This document shows, one piece after another, positions 13,774 through 26,202 of a stretch of 64,000 nt of DNA (positions are counted from its first letter, which is position 1; each line of letters starts with the position of its first letter). Below the pieces are notes generated by a model. It saw only the letters and a list, made by a program, of their open reading frames with translations, did not search any database and was not told the origin of the DNA. The stretch spans positions 5,149,296 to 5,213,295 of the forward strand of contig OX637292.1 of NCBI GenBank assembly GCA_951799445.1. The letters are read 5' to 3'. The position numbers were made by a program, and so were the translations under genes. This stretch comes from Pseudisothecium myosuroides (lineage: Eukaryota > Streptophyta > Bryopsida > Hypnales > Lembophyllaceae).

Positions 13774-14728
13774 CTATGTGAGCCCGACTGCTGTATGTAT
13801 TTATTCCAAACTCGAATTGTTTAGATTGATGGTTTCAGGTTCTTGTGTTATGGGATCCAGCCGTAACCTTTGTACAGACTAAGTAGTTTTATGACGTATC
13901 TGAGAAGCGAAAAGTGCAACTGTAGGTGAGTAGGGACTTGAATTGCTGACCTGCAACGTGTACAGTTTTGCAAACAGCATCCAAATGTACAGTACAGTCA
14001 AAACAGTTATCAAGGTATGCAACATGCTCACCTTGAAGACAGTTCTCCAATTTGTAACAACTTGAAAACAGGTAAAATATTAAGGTCAATGCACCTAAAT
14101 GCATCAATCTAAGCTCTATGAACTGAATGCCGAATGTGCTTGAATGTGAAAGTGAAGGCCCAGCCACACTGGGCTCAAAACAGAGTGGCAGACCAGGTAA
14201 AATGATTCTACTGAGAAACTAGTTGGAGCTTTCAACTTATTTTATGTTCTTCGAATTGGTCGTCAATTTCTTGAACTGGCAGTCACCCCCTTTTCTCACA
14301 AACCATAGTTTGAAGATTATAACTTAGTTTTCAAATTAGAGAATCGAAATCGAACTAAAGATTCACAAAGAACTAAAGATTCACAAAGAACTTGCAATTA
14401 TTGTTGCAGTAGTGCGTTGTCTCCTTGGTTTACAAAATTCATTTTACTTAAGCTACTCCATTGCCAGTCCGGCTCCACTGGCATTGCGGTCCAAGCATGA
14501 GAAATCATCAGCAACGTGAATTATATCAGCCTTGTAAATTAAAATCGATGGATTTTGCTTCCAGTTTAGTCATTTTTCACAGTCAATGTGAGTCATTTTA
14601 CATAATGCAAGCCTTTTTCCATCCAATATTGTCTCCTTAAAAATGCTAATGAGCATTTTCACCGTGAGTGGTGATTTTGAATCCCTTCTCTGTCCCATCA
14701 ACCCTTATCCATACCTTAAGTTTGGCTG
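13774..14728. other. 3' flank of the LRRC9-like gene
   Basis: Mixed sequence downstream of the stop codon, presumably 3' UTR followed by intergenic DNA. A short direct duplication (AACTAAAGATTCACAAAG) occurs at about 14353-14390. No coding frame resembles a known protein. Confidence 0.3.
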
Positions 14729-14958
14729 TTTGTTTTGTTTGTTTGTTACATTGAGATCTCCCAGACCGTGCCTCCCCCGGTGGCATGCTTGGTACTGTCG
14801 GAAAGCCCTTGACAAAGAGGGGTGCACAAGCTTTGTTTTGTGGCATTTGGACCTACGGTGCTAAAGTTATGGATTTTTGAAATTTTTATGAATGGAAAAA
14901 TTAGAAAATTACTTTTAATTACATTTTGGTTGTGGCAACGGCACAAGGCACACTAGTA
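14729..14958 (+). repeat. Dispersed repeat with conserved GTGCACCCCTC core, copy 1
   Basis: Begins with a TTTGTTTTG-rich tract, then GAGATCTCCCAGACCGTGC, the core TTGGTACTGTCGGAAAGC with GAGGGGTGCACAAGC, and CTTTGTTTTGTGGCATTTGG, ending near GGCACAAGGCACACTAGT. The same order recurs at 23842-24270 and, inverted, at 25205-25445, 43445-44035 and 46738-47945. No coding capacity. Confidence 0.7.
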
Positions 14959-15036
14959 GTTGTTGAAATTAGGGTGGTGTCTTAATAACATGTTACCTTT
15001 TCTTGCGACCAAGGAATTTTTGAATTCACGGAGCTT

Positions 15037-16269
15037 CACTAGAAGAAACCCGTGTTTTTTTTGGTGTCAAAAATTTGCTTCCGGATGTTGTAATTGATGT
15101 CAACATTGATGTCAACATTGATGTCCAAAAAATCCTATCAAAATTGATGTTGTAAAAACATCCCGCATGACAGCGTAACATCAAATGTTTAACATCTAAT
15201 GTCCACAAAGATATTGGTTTTGCACTCAAGGAAATTGTGCTATGTGGCTGCCAAATCTGTGCCACGTAAGTGCCATGTGGGCAAGGAGAACCAGCCCGTT
15301 TGTGATGTGGCACATGACGTGGCGGCTAACATGGACGCAGGAAAAGTGACATGGCAACCAATGAGGATGATGTGGCATGCTAGTTAGCTCACTTTAACGC
15401 CTTCTTAAAAATTTTATATAGGTTTTTGAGATGTCAAGTTAGACGTTTAGACATTTTTTAAAACATCAATTGGTGCATACTGTACCAATAGGGCAAGATC
15501 AACAAAAAATAATATTTAAAAGAAAATAAAAATAAATAAACAAAAAAAATTGTCAAAATCAACAAGAGTTAAATATAATTTACCATCTACCATCAAAAAA
15601 AAATTTGATGGCAAAGTTAAGGAATTACCTCATTGATAGATAGTAAAAATGAAGGATGGAGGGGACGTATATATAGTAAAATCCGTTGTCTGTCCGTAGT
15701 CAGACAAAAGATATGGCATAATTTGAAGATGGAAACTTGACTGCTAGACATTGGATGTTGTTTCAGACATGTGGATGTTGTTTCAGACATTCTACTTTAA
15801 GCACAGTTTTTGCTTTACATATCCCATATGGTTTGTTATACTTCCTACCCCCCTACTTGTATAAAGAGCTTATGTTTTCATCCATGGTGTACATTCATCC
15901 CTTTTTCTTTTTTGAAAGCATGCCACGTTGCTACCCTTCTCCTAAATTTTTTACATTTGGTCAGTGTTTTACCACAATCCACAATAATTTTTATAGACTT
16001 ACCCTCAGTCAAAATGCATTTGCTTGCTAACGTGGCAGTACTATATTTTTTGGATGTTAAAAAAAACATCACTATGTTTGAGTTGATGTCAAATAAAACA
16101 TAAATGTCAATGACAACATCAATGTGTTTCGACAGTAATTTACCAGTGTTCTTCGCGACATCCATGGAAATTGCCTTCTTGGGCCATTAACACTCTAACA
16201 TCATGATGTCTACAAAAATACCATATATCAAGAGGCTGACATAAAAAAAAAAACGGGTTTCTTCTAGTG
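15037..16269. mobile_element. CACTA-type DNA transposon, non-autonomous, 1233 bp
   Basis: The left end is CACTAGAAGAAACCCGT (15037-15053) and the right end ACGGGTTTCTTCTAGTG (16253-16269), an inverted repeat broken only by an A-run. The element is flanked by CTT on both sides (15034-15036 and 16270-16272), the 3-bp target duplication expected of CACTA (CMC/EnSpm) elements. Many short subterminal GATGT/ACATC motifs follow each end, for example three tandem TGATGTC units at 15094-15124 and a 25-bp direct duplication at about 15750-15797. No transposase frame is present. Confidence 0.85.
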
Positions 16270-17269
16270 CTTACAGATTTGGGACAAAGGCATATCTTGA
16301 TTTTGAGGTCACAGGGTTTATAGAAAAGAAACTCTAGATCCAAAAGTTGGGGGGGCAAATTTGAAGGTTATGATTGGTTGAAGTCATGGAATGAGAAGGC
16401 ATGGGTCTCCAAGAAGGTCCAATGATGTGTAGCACACTTTTTTCTTATGTGACAAAAAAGTCCTCAAATTTTGAGTCTTGGAAATTTTGAGTCAAGGAGA
16501 TGGTCCAATTGAAATGTTGGAGGTCTTCATTGAAAAAAGCTATTTTTTAATATTTTTAATATTTTTTATTTTTTTATTTTCAACTTTTTTGCCATTATAT
16601 GACCTCTTGCTAGTTTACACCAATCCAAAGGTCATGACTTCTAAAGGAGGACTTTTCAATGGCAAATGAAGGGACTTGGAGAGGAGACAAGTTCTCAATG
16701 TTTAGCCCTCTTCATTTCTAGTGTAAACCCAACTGGACCTAAGGCATGTCTTTGGAGTCTGAAGAAATAAGAATCTAATTCTCTGAGAGGTAGTCATAAA
16801 ATGGAGCTCTACCAAATAAAATGCAACTTGACTATCCAACCAATAGGCTAGCCACAAGTTGCTTACAATTTGGAGATTGGTTGGGAAAGAAATAAAATGA
16901 AAATGAAAGGTTCATCAAGGCAAGTTCGTGGTATTAATTATGTATATAGGTGTAAATGTGGATACAAACATGTATACATGTATGAATTTGGATATGTATA
17001 GTTATATATAATTATACAATTATGGACATGCATGCATGCGGATGCAAATATGGTTGTTGATACAAGTGCAAATTATTCCTTGTCTTTTGGTAATAATCTA
17101 AATTGATATATTAGAATTTGAACTTTTGAACTTTTGAACTCTGAAAAATTGAACAAGGGTACATGGCTTCAAGTTTGTCAATTGAGCTTTGGCACATTCA
17201 CAAACTTTCCATTCAAAAGTACAAACCAACAAAATATACCTTGACTTCTAATTAGGAATAACATTCAAG
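16270..17269. other. AT-rich intergenic tract
   Basis: Nothing gene-like. Bases 16930-17060 are a purine/pyrimidine-alternating TATG-rich stretch (GTATACATGTATGAA, GCATGCATGC) that may be a decayed microsatellite. Confidence 0.3.
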
Positions 17270-17465
17270 GAGGGGATTTCTTCTCATGGAAGTTACATAG
17301 TATGCATATTAGAAACTACGTGAGATCTAAAATAGGGTACCATATATTTATTGTACCTAAAATTTTAAAAAATATTATGTCTAATATAGAGTGTGTAGAA
17401 TAATATGTAGGGTATTATAACTAATATTTGGTTATGTTAAATAACATGTATTAGATTATTTATAG

Positions 17466-19723
17466 CTTGGGGGGTTCACACCATTAAAAATTTATTAACC
17501 ACGTGCGATAATGGGGTATTTAATGGGGGGATATTTATCACCTTCCCATATTTTTTTCCCTCTCTATTTGTAGAAAAAAAGCTACCGGTGTGTATTTTTC
17601 AGCACCCTATTTTTTTTTGTAAATTCTTGGAGGGCTAATTTTTTACACCCTATTTTTGGGTATATTTTAGAATTATAGAATATTGATCAGAAGACCGGGA
17701 AGACACTGCAAAAACAAATATGTGAGCTACAAGCTTTCCAATGCATTCAAAGAACAATTGCAAGCAGCATGTAATATCATTCAAAGAGCCATGATCAAAA
17801 ACAAAAGGTATTGGTACATTATACCATTGACAAGAGAGAAAATTCAACATACAATATTTCTAAGCTACGACGTAAAAGCTTGCTGTAATACCAAATTCAA
17901 GGAATAAGAGCACATTCAAACACATAAAAGAGAAACAAAGACAAATGTAATATGAAATTTAAAGGAAGAATACCACATTCAAGCACATGATAGAAAAAAA
18001 TACCAAATTTAATATAAAAGTTGTATTCACAAACACAAATAGATAGCAATTGACCTAGCCCATCTTAAAACCCATAATTTACAAATCCAATGCTTTCACT
18101 CTTTTACATCATCCAATATTTGAATGTCTTCACCTGCCAATATGCAAAACCAAAAGTGACAGGCTGCAAATGTCTAGTACTCTACCATGACAAGGTATAG
18201 CAATGAGAAAGTTCACATTAAAATCAACCGCTAAAACAAGAGAAGAAACACAAAAACAAGCAATCTCCAAGGACCACCAATACAATCTACAGGAGTAATC
18301 TAAAGATGATGGTTTGGACGGAGGCTACCTAAATGCACTCACTACGAATAATATTCACCATCCTCCTCCAAAGTCGAACTCAGTGCACACAAGTCTTTAG
18401 CGATGAGGTCTCCAAAAATAGCAGTGCAACATGTATCATTGGCAAGAGGATGCTGCAACTTCCAACTCCTGCCAAGCAAAGCATGGTGTTTTTCAAACCA
18501 AAACAGTATGAAGTCCTCCTCCTCAATCCACACAAGCGATTCTAGCGCCCAAAAGTCTTCACGTGCCATGATGAAGGCCTCCCACTCTGCTGTGTCTTCG
18601 ACAAAGTCTTTTTACGAGCTGTAGGTCCCTTTCAAATACTCCAATGTTGTAAACGTCACCAGGTATCCTTGCTGTGGCAAATCTCATTCCCAAAGATCCC
18701 GAAATTCAATCTGTGGCACAAAAACAGGTAAAACCGCATCTTGCAAACTGTACTCCAAGGAACTGCCACTTCTATGAAACTCAACAGGCTCCACAAATAG
18801 TTCATGGAACGAATTAGCAAGACTATCAACCCTAAGTCTGAATTCAGAATCCAATGTGCAAAAGAGTACCACATTCAATATTTTTTGGGGATGCAAAATT
18901 TGTGAAACGCAGTGAACCCTAAATCCGGTCTTCCACTCACACAACTGTGAATGCCACAACAACAAAGACATTATTGTTTTACTTACCAAAACTGTAAACC
19001 CAAAGTGACAACTGCAGAGTAGGGTTAACCAAATTTGGAATAGAGATTTGTCGATTGCAAACTTGTAGTCTCATCCTCAACACCGTTGAACCCTAATAGC
19101 CTCAACAAATGCAAAACTCAAATCGCACAAACCTTGAATCCAAAGCCACGTACAAGCAGAATGACGAAACCTAAACCCAAATTCAAGAAATCAATGCACG
19201 AAACTTGATGCTGAAGATGATGCTCGAAGAAATTGCAACAACGAGGACGATGAACTCACCTCCAAACTCACATAGGCAAGGATTGGAAGAATTGGTGCCA
19301 CAAAGACTGCAACGTGCGCCAAAAGAAAACCCCAAAACCATTTACAATTTTGACCGCCAACGCATTCCCACTATGCCAGCTTCAATCCAGTAGCATTTGC
19401 CACCAATCAATACTTAGGCCTGCGCTTAATTCTAATTCAAAATTAGGATAGCTACTTCAACCACCCCCTAAACCATTTATTAAGAAACTGAACCTACTAA
19501 ACATTTTCAAGGGGATCTAATGTTTGGCACCCTATTTTTTTCTACTATACAGAAAAATGAAGGCTTTTTTCAATACCCTATTTTTTTTATAAACACCCTC
19601 AGCACATATTAACAATGCTATGGTAGATCTACCAAATTATAAATTTTTCCTTCAACGAATTAAATTGACCCTATTTTTTTATCTCATGCCGTTTTCTACT
19701 ACACCGATGGTCTCCCCCCCGAG
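17466..19723. mobile_element. Nested TIR element with 8-bp TSD, carrying a gene fragment
   Basis: ATTTATAG flanks both sides (17458-17465 and 19724-19731) and interrupts sequence that is continuous in the relative at 39045-40035. The ends are imperfect inverted repeats: CTTGGGGGGTTCACACCAT on the left and, inverted from the right, CTCGGGGGGGAGACCAT. ACCCTATTTTTT-type motifs recur near both ends (17604, 17647, 19532, 19582, 19671), as subterminal repeats do. An 8-bp duplication fits hAT, while 9-11 bp would fit Mutator-like elements, so the class is open. Confidence 0.6.
18342..18989 (-). pseudogene. Gene fragment captured inside the nested element
   Basis: Read on the minus strand, one frame runs from about 18989 to a stop at 18342 and is broken by two in-frame stops (near 18684 and near 18618). 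Parts look like real protein: FHELFVEPVEFHRSG, DTAEWEAFIMAREDFWALE, then FWFEKHHALLGRSWKLQHP. Just upstream is a GTAAGT...CACAG intron-like stretch (about 18958-19000), and further up a leader-like region (19000-19390). I do not recognise the family. The layout suggests a host gene piece taken up by the element, as in Pack-type transposons. Confidence 0.4.
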
Positions 19724-20351
19724 ATTTATAGAAAAAATATAGGAGGTCAATAATATGTGTGGGAAAATAATTTTGTAGAGTAAGTATTTAATGTATAGAA
19801 AGAAGAGATGGACAAAAAATGACACATTATTTGTCCAAAATTATCCATGAACCTTGTATGAGTGGCTCTAGTTGCCTCAAGAGTTATCTGTAAAGTCCTT
19901 TGAAGTCACTTAGAATTTGAAGAATCTATCATGAATTTTGCTTTAATGTATTCTTATTTATTCACTTCAAATAGAAGAAAAGTATGAAAGAGCTTAGTAG
20001 TCTATCGTTATTAGGTGTGTAAGAGCTTGGTGGTTTATCATTATTAGGTGTGTAAAAGCTTAATGGTCTTCAAATTTGGTTGAAAAGTTTTATAGGAGCA
20101 AAAAAAAATTTCTCCCAAGTTTAAAGACCTCCAAGCTCTTACACACCTAATACTTAAGGGTTGTTGCAAGAAAGATTGGCCAGTTTTATAGCACTTGGCT
20201 CATTACTAGCTGTACTGTGACCTTTTGAAAAAATAAATTTAAAAATAAGATAAAATATGGAGAATTTATATAACACTAGAAATAACATATTACCAAAATT
20301 TGAGACTTAAAAAAAAGTATGTCAAAATTTATTCATATAATAGAGTGACAT

Positions 20352-20475
20352 AGTTTTTGAAGAAAATAAATCCTTTTGACGTTTTAATTTGTAAAAAATA
20401 GGAAGAAGAGTTTTTGAAGAAAATAAATCCTTTTGACATTTTAATTTGTAAAAAATAGGAAGAAGAGTTTTTAAA
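20352..20475. repeat. 57-bp tandem repeat, about 2.2 copies
   Basis: AGTTTTTGAAGAAAATAAAT starts at 20352 and again at 20409, with a partial third copy at 20466. The two full units differ by one base (GACGTTTT against GACATTTT), so the duplication is recent. Confidence 0.85.
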
Positions 20476-21430
20476 GAAACTAAAAATTGTCTACTTGGAA
20501 GAACTTCATGATGAAAAGACTTCACCAAAAGATTGATCTTGAAACCATCTTGAATGTTGGAAGTGTGCGCGCAAGGGAGTCCAACTAGCACATATGCAGA
20601 GGATATAAAATAATGTTTTTTTAAGTTTCCTTCGATAGGTACATGCCCACCTAGTGTGCAAATAGACCAAAAAAATTTCAGCTTTAGATCATTAATTTTA
20701 AATACTCCCCAATGCTAAAAAAATCCTAAACTGCAAAGTGTGATAAATTAGCTAAATTAAATTTAAATATAAAATGATTTTTTAAATTTTTTGAAAAATA
20801 AGAGATTTGGTTGCTATCAAGTTAGACATCTCCAATAAAAATTTTAAGTTAATTGGATTCATGCTTCAGCTATCAAGTTAGACAACTCCATCATTCTAAG
20901 TACATGATGCAAAATAGTACTGGTACTTCAAAGCACGGTTATATTGTAACGTAGTGTCATCTTTTGTTTGTTGGGTACTTGTACTCATTGAATTGATTAG
21001 AATATATTATAGATGATTAGTAATAAGTTGTTTGACACAACTAAAATGCATTTTTTACAGTCTGTGATTGTATTTGTTTGATCCTAGTACATTTGTCCAA
21101 ATATATTGTACTTTAGTTTTTAGTAACTATAAAAAATGGTTTGAAAGATAAGGGACAAAAGAATAAAGAAAAATAGGATAAAAATAGTAACAAAAAAATA
21201 ATCATACAACACGTATTAGTCTTAATTTTGAAATTTAATATAGGGACCAAAAAATTGGACTCAAAAGTGTATTATAAATAATATAGGATGCTATAATAAA
21301 TGACAATTTAGAATTATTTTTAACAATAGTTTATATTAAATTACAAAATATTAGATAAATAGACCCCCATAAAATATCCCCCAATCTCATGTATATACTA
21401 AACTTCTAAGCTAATGACTCCCCCACAGAT

Positions 21431-22458
21431 TTTTTTTCATCTAATAATGCAATAAAACTACATCCTTTTTTAAATCGTGACTTGTTTACAAAACAATCCC
21501 ATCTAGATACTTGCTTGAAATACAATCTCCATATGTACGAGCTTGGGGTTGATTTTGACTACATCTATTTGTAACACTTAAAAAATTTATAGTTTATTCA
21601 CATGTTGTCAAAAAAAAATGCTCAAATGCTTACTTGGAGGATTTAGGTGTAGTTATTTGAAGAGTGCTATTAGCAAGAGTCCAAGACTCTTAGGAAAGGA
21701 TTTAGATAATTTTTTGATTGATACACCCCCAAAACACCTGATTTTAGTCAATTCCTAGTTTACATTGGGTCTGATTGTAAATCTTGTTCATATCCTTGTA
21801 CTCCATAATATAACATGTGGATAGGCCGTTAGTTGTTCCCAACTCCCAAGAGTCCAAAGATAGGATAAATTGTCCCTAAAATCATTAACATTTCAACAAA
21901 CATCTTTTCAAGATTAGAAAAATTAGTTTCTATAGGTTCTAAACCAAAACAATTGTCTTTTACCTTGGACTTGAAATTCTTTTATATGTCAATATCTCAA
22001 GGTCAATATCCATTGTAAAGTTATTTTGTAAAATTGTTATCTAGGCATGCATCTCAAAAAATATAAATGATTATTTATCTCTTACAATTCAAAATTATGA
22101 AATTTGGATTTGTTCACCAACAAAAATAAGTATGATTTTTTCTTGTTTTTATTGAATAAGCCATTACATATCAATTTGTAGATAAGATGAAAAATAAATA
22201 AAAGCAAAAATTGTATACAAAGAATAGGATAATGTCCAAAAAATCCCATCTCAAAAGCAATTGGATTTCAAAATTGACTACCTCATTTGTTATTTGTAGG
22301 TAATTGGATTTCAAAGTGGGCAACCTTAAGTTTGGATGATAATATATATATTTGATAATTTTGTGGATGAATTATTCATATACTTGATATGGCTTTTACA
22401 ACTCTCAAAGACGTTCTCAATTAATGAACTACAATTGTACTTTCATTTTTAGGGCATC
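21431..22458. other. AT-rich intergenic tract
   Basis: No gene, element ends or strong repeats seen, apart from short poly-A and poly-T runs. Confidence 0.3.
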
Positions 22459-23175
22459 ATGGCAGAGAAGGTGCATTCGAAGTGGTTGAAGCACGGATGG
22501 TGGATTGTAGCCGACGGTATGGGGAAGTCCATTGTATGGATCACGGAGTTTGCAATTGAAGAGGGGTGTTTTTGAGTTGCTTTAGGGCCTTCACATGAAA
22601 TTATTGGAGGCCTCACAAGTGCCGTTGATGGAGGCCTCACTATGTTAATGAACACTACTAAAGTGATACTTGAGAAATACAAATTGAGGAAGAAACCCAT
22701 GATGACACCAATTCCACCAGAGTTCCTTCTAGTTCTTTATCCTATGTGTGGTTTGAAGAGTTTGGCGGATTTCTAAAAGAGCATGCCTAATGAAGTGAAG
22801 GTTCAAAGAGAGGCATCAATTCAGAAATTTAAGGAATTGACCCCTTAATAAGAGTTTGAAGCATGTGCTTGGTATATAGAGATTTGAAAGTATGAAGAAT
22901 TTTGAGATATTAACCCTAGTGTTGCCTAGGAGTGGCCTCCCCCTAGGGATTTTGAGGACATGGATGAAATATACCGAGTTTTTACTACGCTAGTAAATGT
23001 AAATTTGGTTCCCTTGCATAAACAAAACTGGAAGCGATCTGCTATCCAAGGGGAAATTGTAGTTCATGCAAATGAGGGGGGTGTTTCCGAAAGACAAAGA
23101 GCACATTGTCAGCATCTCCTATCTACGACAACAAATGTTGTAGTTGAGCCTTTGGGAGAGAATGAAAGGAATTGA
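22459..23175 (+). pseudogene. Decayed 239-codon reading frame, seven in-frame stops
   Basis: From ATG at 22459 to TGA at 23173-23175 one frame reads as protein-like sequence without any frameshift (segments such as KWLKHGWWIVADGMGKS and IIGGLTSAVDGGLTML), but TGA, TAA or TAG interrupts it seven times. Each stop is one C-to-T change from CGA, CAA or CAG. I cannot assign a family; it may be a transposon-borne or captured gene. There is no sign of introns. Confidence 0.5.
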
Positions 23176-23841
23176 TTTGGAGAGGAATTCATTTCATTTT
23201 CTCCCAAATTTTGTTCCTAAATGGATGATCAAAAAATACTTCTCCGTATGTTGCTAAAGAATTAGTGTTTGATTCTTTAGGGATTAAATAGAACTTATTG
23301 GATAATTCCAAATCATTGTATTGTACATATAAAATGGTATTGATTCATACCATTTTGATAGGTATTACAAAGATTCTATTTTTACTACAATCTCAAAGTA
23401 GTGAATACAATTTTTTATGATTTGGTAATTTTGTTGATTGAATAAGTTGGTAATTGCATAGAAAGCTTTGAAGTATTTATTTTGATTAATAACTAAAGGT
23501 GAAATATTGAGGAGCTTTTTGAATGTGGTCAATGAAGGCAAAAAGAATAGGTTAAGTTTTTATATGAATTCAATTTATGAGATTAAAAAAACATCCAAAG
23601 AATATGTGTTCTTATTGGAGCATTATTATTATTGTGATTGGATCATTATCATCGTTGTGATTGGTAATTTTTAATTTTGTATCAAAGCTATTAGCAAATG
23701 TTTTTTTTAATATGTCCATTCTTCCACTAAATTTTATTTAAATAAATAAATATTAGTTTTTCTTCTAGATCAACTTATTTTTAATGTATTCCCAACTCAT
23801 TGAATAATGCATTGTCAAAATATGTGTACTTTAAATTAGAT
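23176..23841. other. AT-rich intergenic tract
   Basis: No gene. A short direct duplication (GGAnCATTATnATnnTTGTGATTGG) lies at about 23615-23665. Confidence 0.3.
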
Positions 23842-24270
23842 TGTTTGTTTTGTTTTGTTTGCTTGATAGGCTGAGATCTAAAAAACCATGAATCCCTTGG
23901 TTGCATTCTTGGTACCTTTGGAAAGCACTACGCAAGAAAGGTGTATGAACTTTGTTTTGTGGCATTTGAACCTACTATGTGAAAGTTATTGAATTCCAAA
24001 TTTTTTATGAATTAGAAAATTGAATTAAATTATCTTTTATTTTGGAAAAATCATAACTTTACATTGCATGTCCCAACACCACAAAACAAAGGCCTTGCAT
24101 TCCTTTGTGCAAAAAGCTTTGTATCAAGAACGCAACCTTCCACACCGCAATAAAGCCTTGCACTTCTTTATGCATAAATGATATTGAATTTTAAAGATTT
24201 TACAAATTAAAAAATTAGAAAAATATTTTTACTTTGTTTTGGTTATGGCAACGGCACATGACACACTAGT
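23842..24270 (+). repeat. Dispersed GTGCACCCCTC-core repeat, copy 2
   Basis: Same order as the 14729 copy: TTTGTTTTG tract, GAGATCT, CTTGGTACCTTTGGAAAGC, CTTTGTTTTGTGGCATTTG, then GGTTATGGCAACGGCACA. An inner piece at 24061-24185 repeats the AAGCCTTG/CATTCC part. It ends directly next to the TTAA element at 24276. Confidence 0.65.
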
Positions 24271-24275
24271 ACAAG

Positions 24276-24760
24276 TTAACCCCTAAAGGCCCAAGGCCTT
24301 TTTTCTGCCAAAAAACACTGAAAACTGCCATTTCTATAGCAAACAGTAAAAAAGATTGAAAAATGTTTTTTTTGCACATCTAATTGTAGGATCTTACACC
24401 TAACTAGTATGAGAATGTATGGAAAAAATTTCAGAATTTTTGACTGCTCAAATTGCAAGATATCTACGTTTAAAGTGGAAAAAACAAGTATTTCAGCACA
24501 TTGCGGGACTGGATTTTTTGACTTTGAACATTTTTAACTTAAAACTTTTGCACTACAGAGTTTTGAGCTTTAAATCTTTACAATGGAGAATTGAGTTGAG
24601 ATTCTAGGGGGAAAAAATATATTAAAAAAAACTTAATTATCATTCCTAAAAAAATTGTTAAGTAGAAGTAGGTACAAGATAGAAGAAAAATCTAAAATAT
24701 TCATACATTTCAGATGGAATTAAAATGTACTAATCCCAATTGTGAGATGGTTAAACTTGT
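24276..24760. mobile_element. TTAA-bounded element, right end lost
   Basis: The left end is TTAACCCCTAAAGGCCCAAG at 24276. Sequence from 24434 to about 24750 matches 1-315. Beyond 24760 the similarity stops and no matching right end is found, so the copy is truncated. Confidence 0.55.
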
Positions 24761-25204
24761 ACAAAGTGGGACAAGTAGGATAGATTTATCCCAAGAGAAA
24801 ATACAGGAATTTTTAATTTGCCGTATATTATAAAATTTGCAAATTTTAAATTCATATTTGCAATTAGAGGCCCCAAATTATTTGGGGGGGGGGGTTCCTA
24901 GAACATACCCTAAACTCAACACAAAATAGGGAGTTTTTTTTAATTTTATCTCCAAGAACATAAAATTCACCCTCCTGAGCCCACTTCGTGGGTTGGGTTT
25001 AACATCCTACAATTTTCATGTTTTCTTGCTTGTTTTTAATAAATACTCAAGCTCCTATTGGCTTGCACATTGTAGACCGGCCAATGCTAGCCTGCCCTGG
25101 GGATTTGGCCACCCCATGGTGGCAATGCTCTAAAAGGTTAATTCTATCTTGCTGTCATTGTGGCAACAAGTCTAAAGTGGCAACTAGTCTCAAATCATAC
25201 AATA

Positions 25205-25445
25205 CTAGTGTATCTTGTGCCATTACCACAATATAGAAAAATAAATGCAAAAGTAATTTTCTAATTTTCTAATTCATAAAAACTTTGAAATTCAATAAGT
25301 TTCACACCAAATGTCCCAAAGCCACAAAACAAAGCCTGGGCACCCCTCCTCGCTGAGGGCTTTTTGACAGTAACAAACACAGGACACGGGATGCACAGTT
25401 TGGGAGATCTCAAGGTAAAAACAAAACAAAACAAAACAAACAGCC
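25205..25445 (-). repeat. Dispersed GTGCACCCCTC-core repeat, copy 3 (inverted)
   Basis: Inverted relative of the 14729 copy: ACTAGTGTATCTTGTGCC, CCACAAAACAAAGCCTGGG, CACCCCTCCTCGCTGAGGGC, GGGAGATCTCAAGGT and an AAACA tract. Confidence 0.7.
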
Positions 25446-26202
25446 AAACTGGAATGGAAATTGGTGACTGAACTAGACCTGCAAGTGGTAGCAAGGCTTT
25501 TTCAGTCGTCTTTCCCTTTTTTTCCCATCGAAATCGAAAACCTCCAAGTTATGACCCAACTCTAACGAGATAAAGGATATTAATTAAAAGCGTTATGGAC
25601 CTAATTTCATCTCAAGACTCTTATAACAACCTTTATTACCAACAGCTCCTTGGACTTATTACCTAAGTTCAGTTGAATACCAGTAAGTTAACTTACACCA
25701 TGCAAACCCTGGACCTTCAAAATTAAGCAGCTAGCGTCCCAACTGAACTCGCTCTATCCCCATTCAACAGTCTCATTCTCTTTCCCATAGATCGATTTGG
25801 CACCTCGAAGTTCCAAAGAAACAACAAAATTTGGTACCTCTAAATCAAAACAAGAACCTACCTACTAACACTACCAATGGCTCCCGTCTTCCATGATTTT
25901 CAAGTAAGGGCCTAGCTACTCAAAATGACTTCCTCCCCTTCACGTTCATCCAGAGTGAGCCCATCAATTTGCCTACTACGGTATACTTTAATTCCATTTG
26001 GCATGCAGCTGTGAAGGAAGGACCGATGATGACCCCAATGATTGTTGAGATGTTTCCTAATAATGAAATGTGCAGGCTAGGCCTGTGACTCAACTCAAGC
26101 CTGGTCGACGTCTACCTCTATAGTACAACGAAAGGCAAGGGCAGCATGCAGCCGAAACAAAGGGTCAACCAATTCGTAAACCACCCCACCCAGCCCATTC
26201 GA
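25446..26202. other. 3' flank of the glycosyltransferase gene
   Basis: Less AT-rich sequence downstream of the minus-strand stop codon, presumably 3' UTR and intergenic DNA. No coding frame of interest. Confidence 0.3.

Larger units (their letters stand above)
17270..21430. mobile_element. hAT-like DNA element, interrupted by a nested insertion
   Basis: The outer parts (about 17270-17457 and 19732-21427) are the inverse of the element at 39045-40035. The right end, about 21360-21427, matches the inverse of 39045-39110 (GGGGGAGTCAnTAGCTTAGA; GGTATTTTATGGGG). Shared inner blocks include ATGGACAAAAAATGACACAT and GTGTGTAAGAGCTTGGTGG. The left limit is diverged and approximate. A 57-bp tandem repeat lies at 20352-20475. 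No intact transposase is visible. The hAT-like label comes from the better-preserved relative. Confidence 0.5.
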
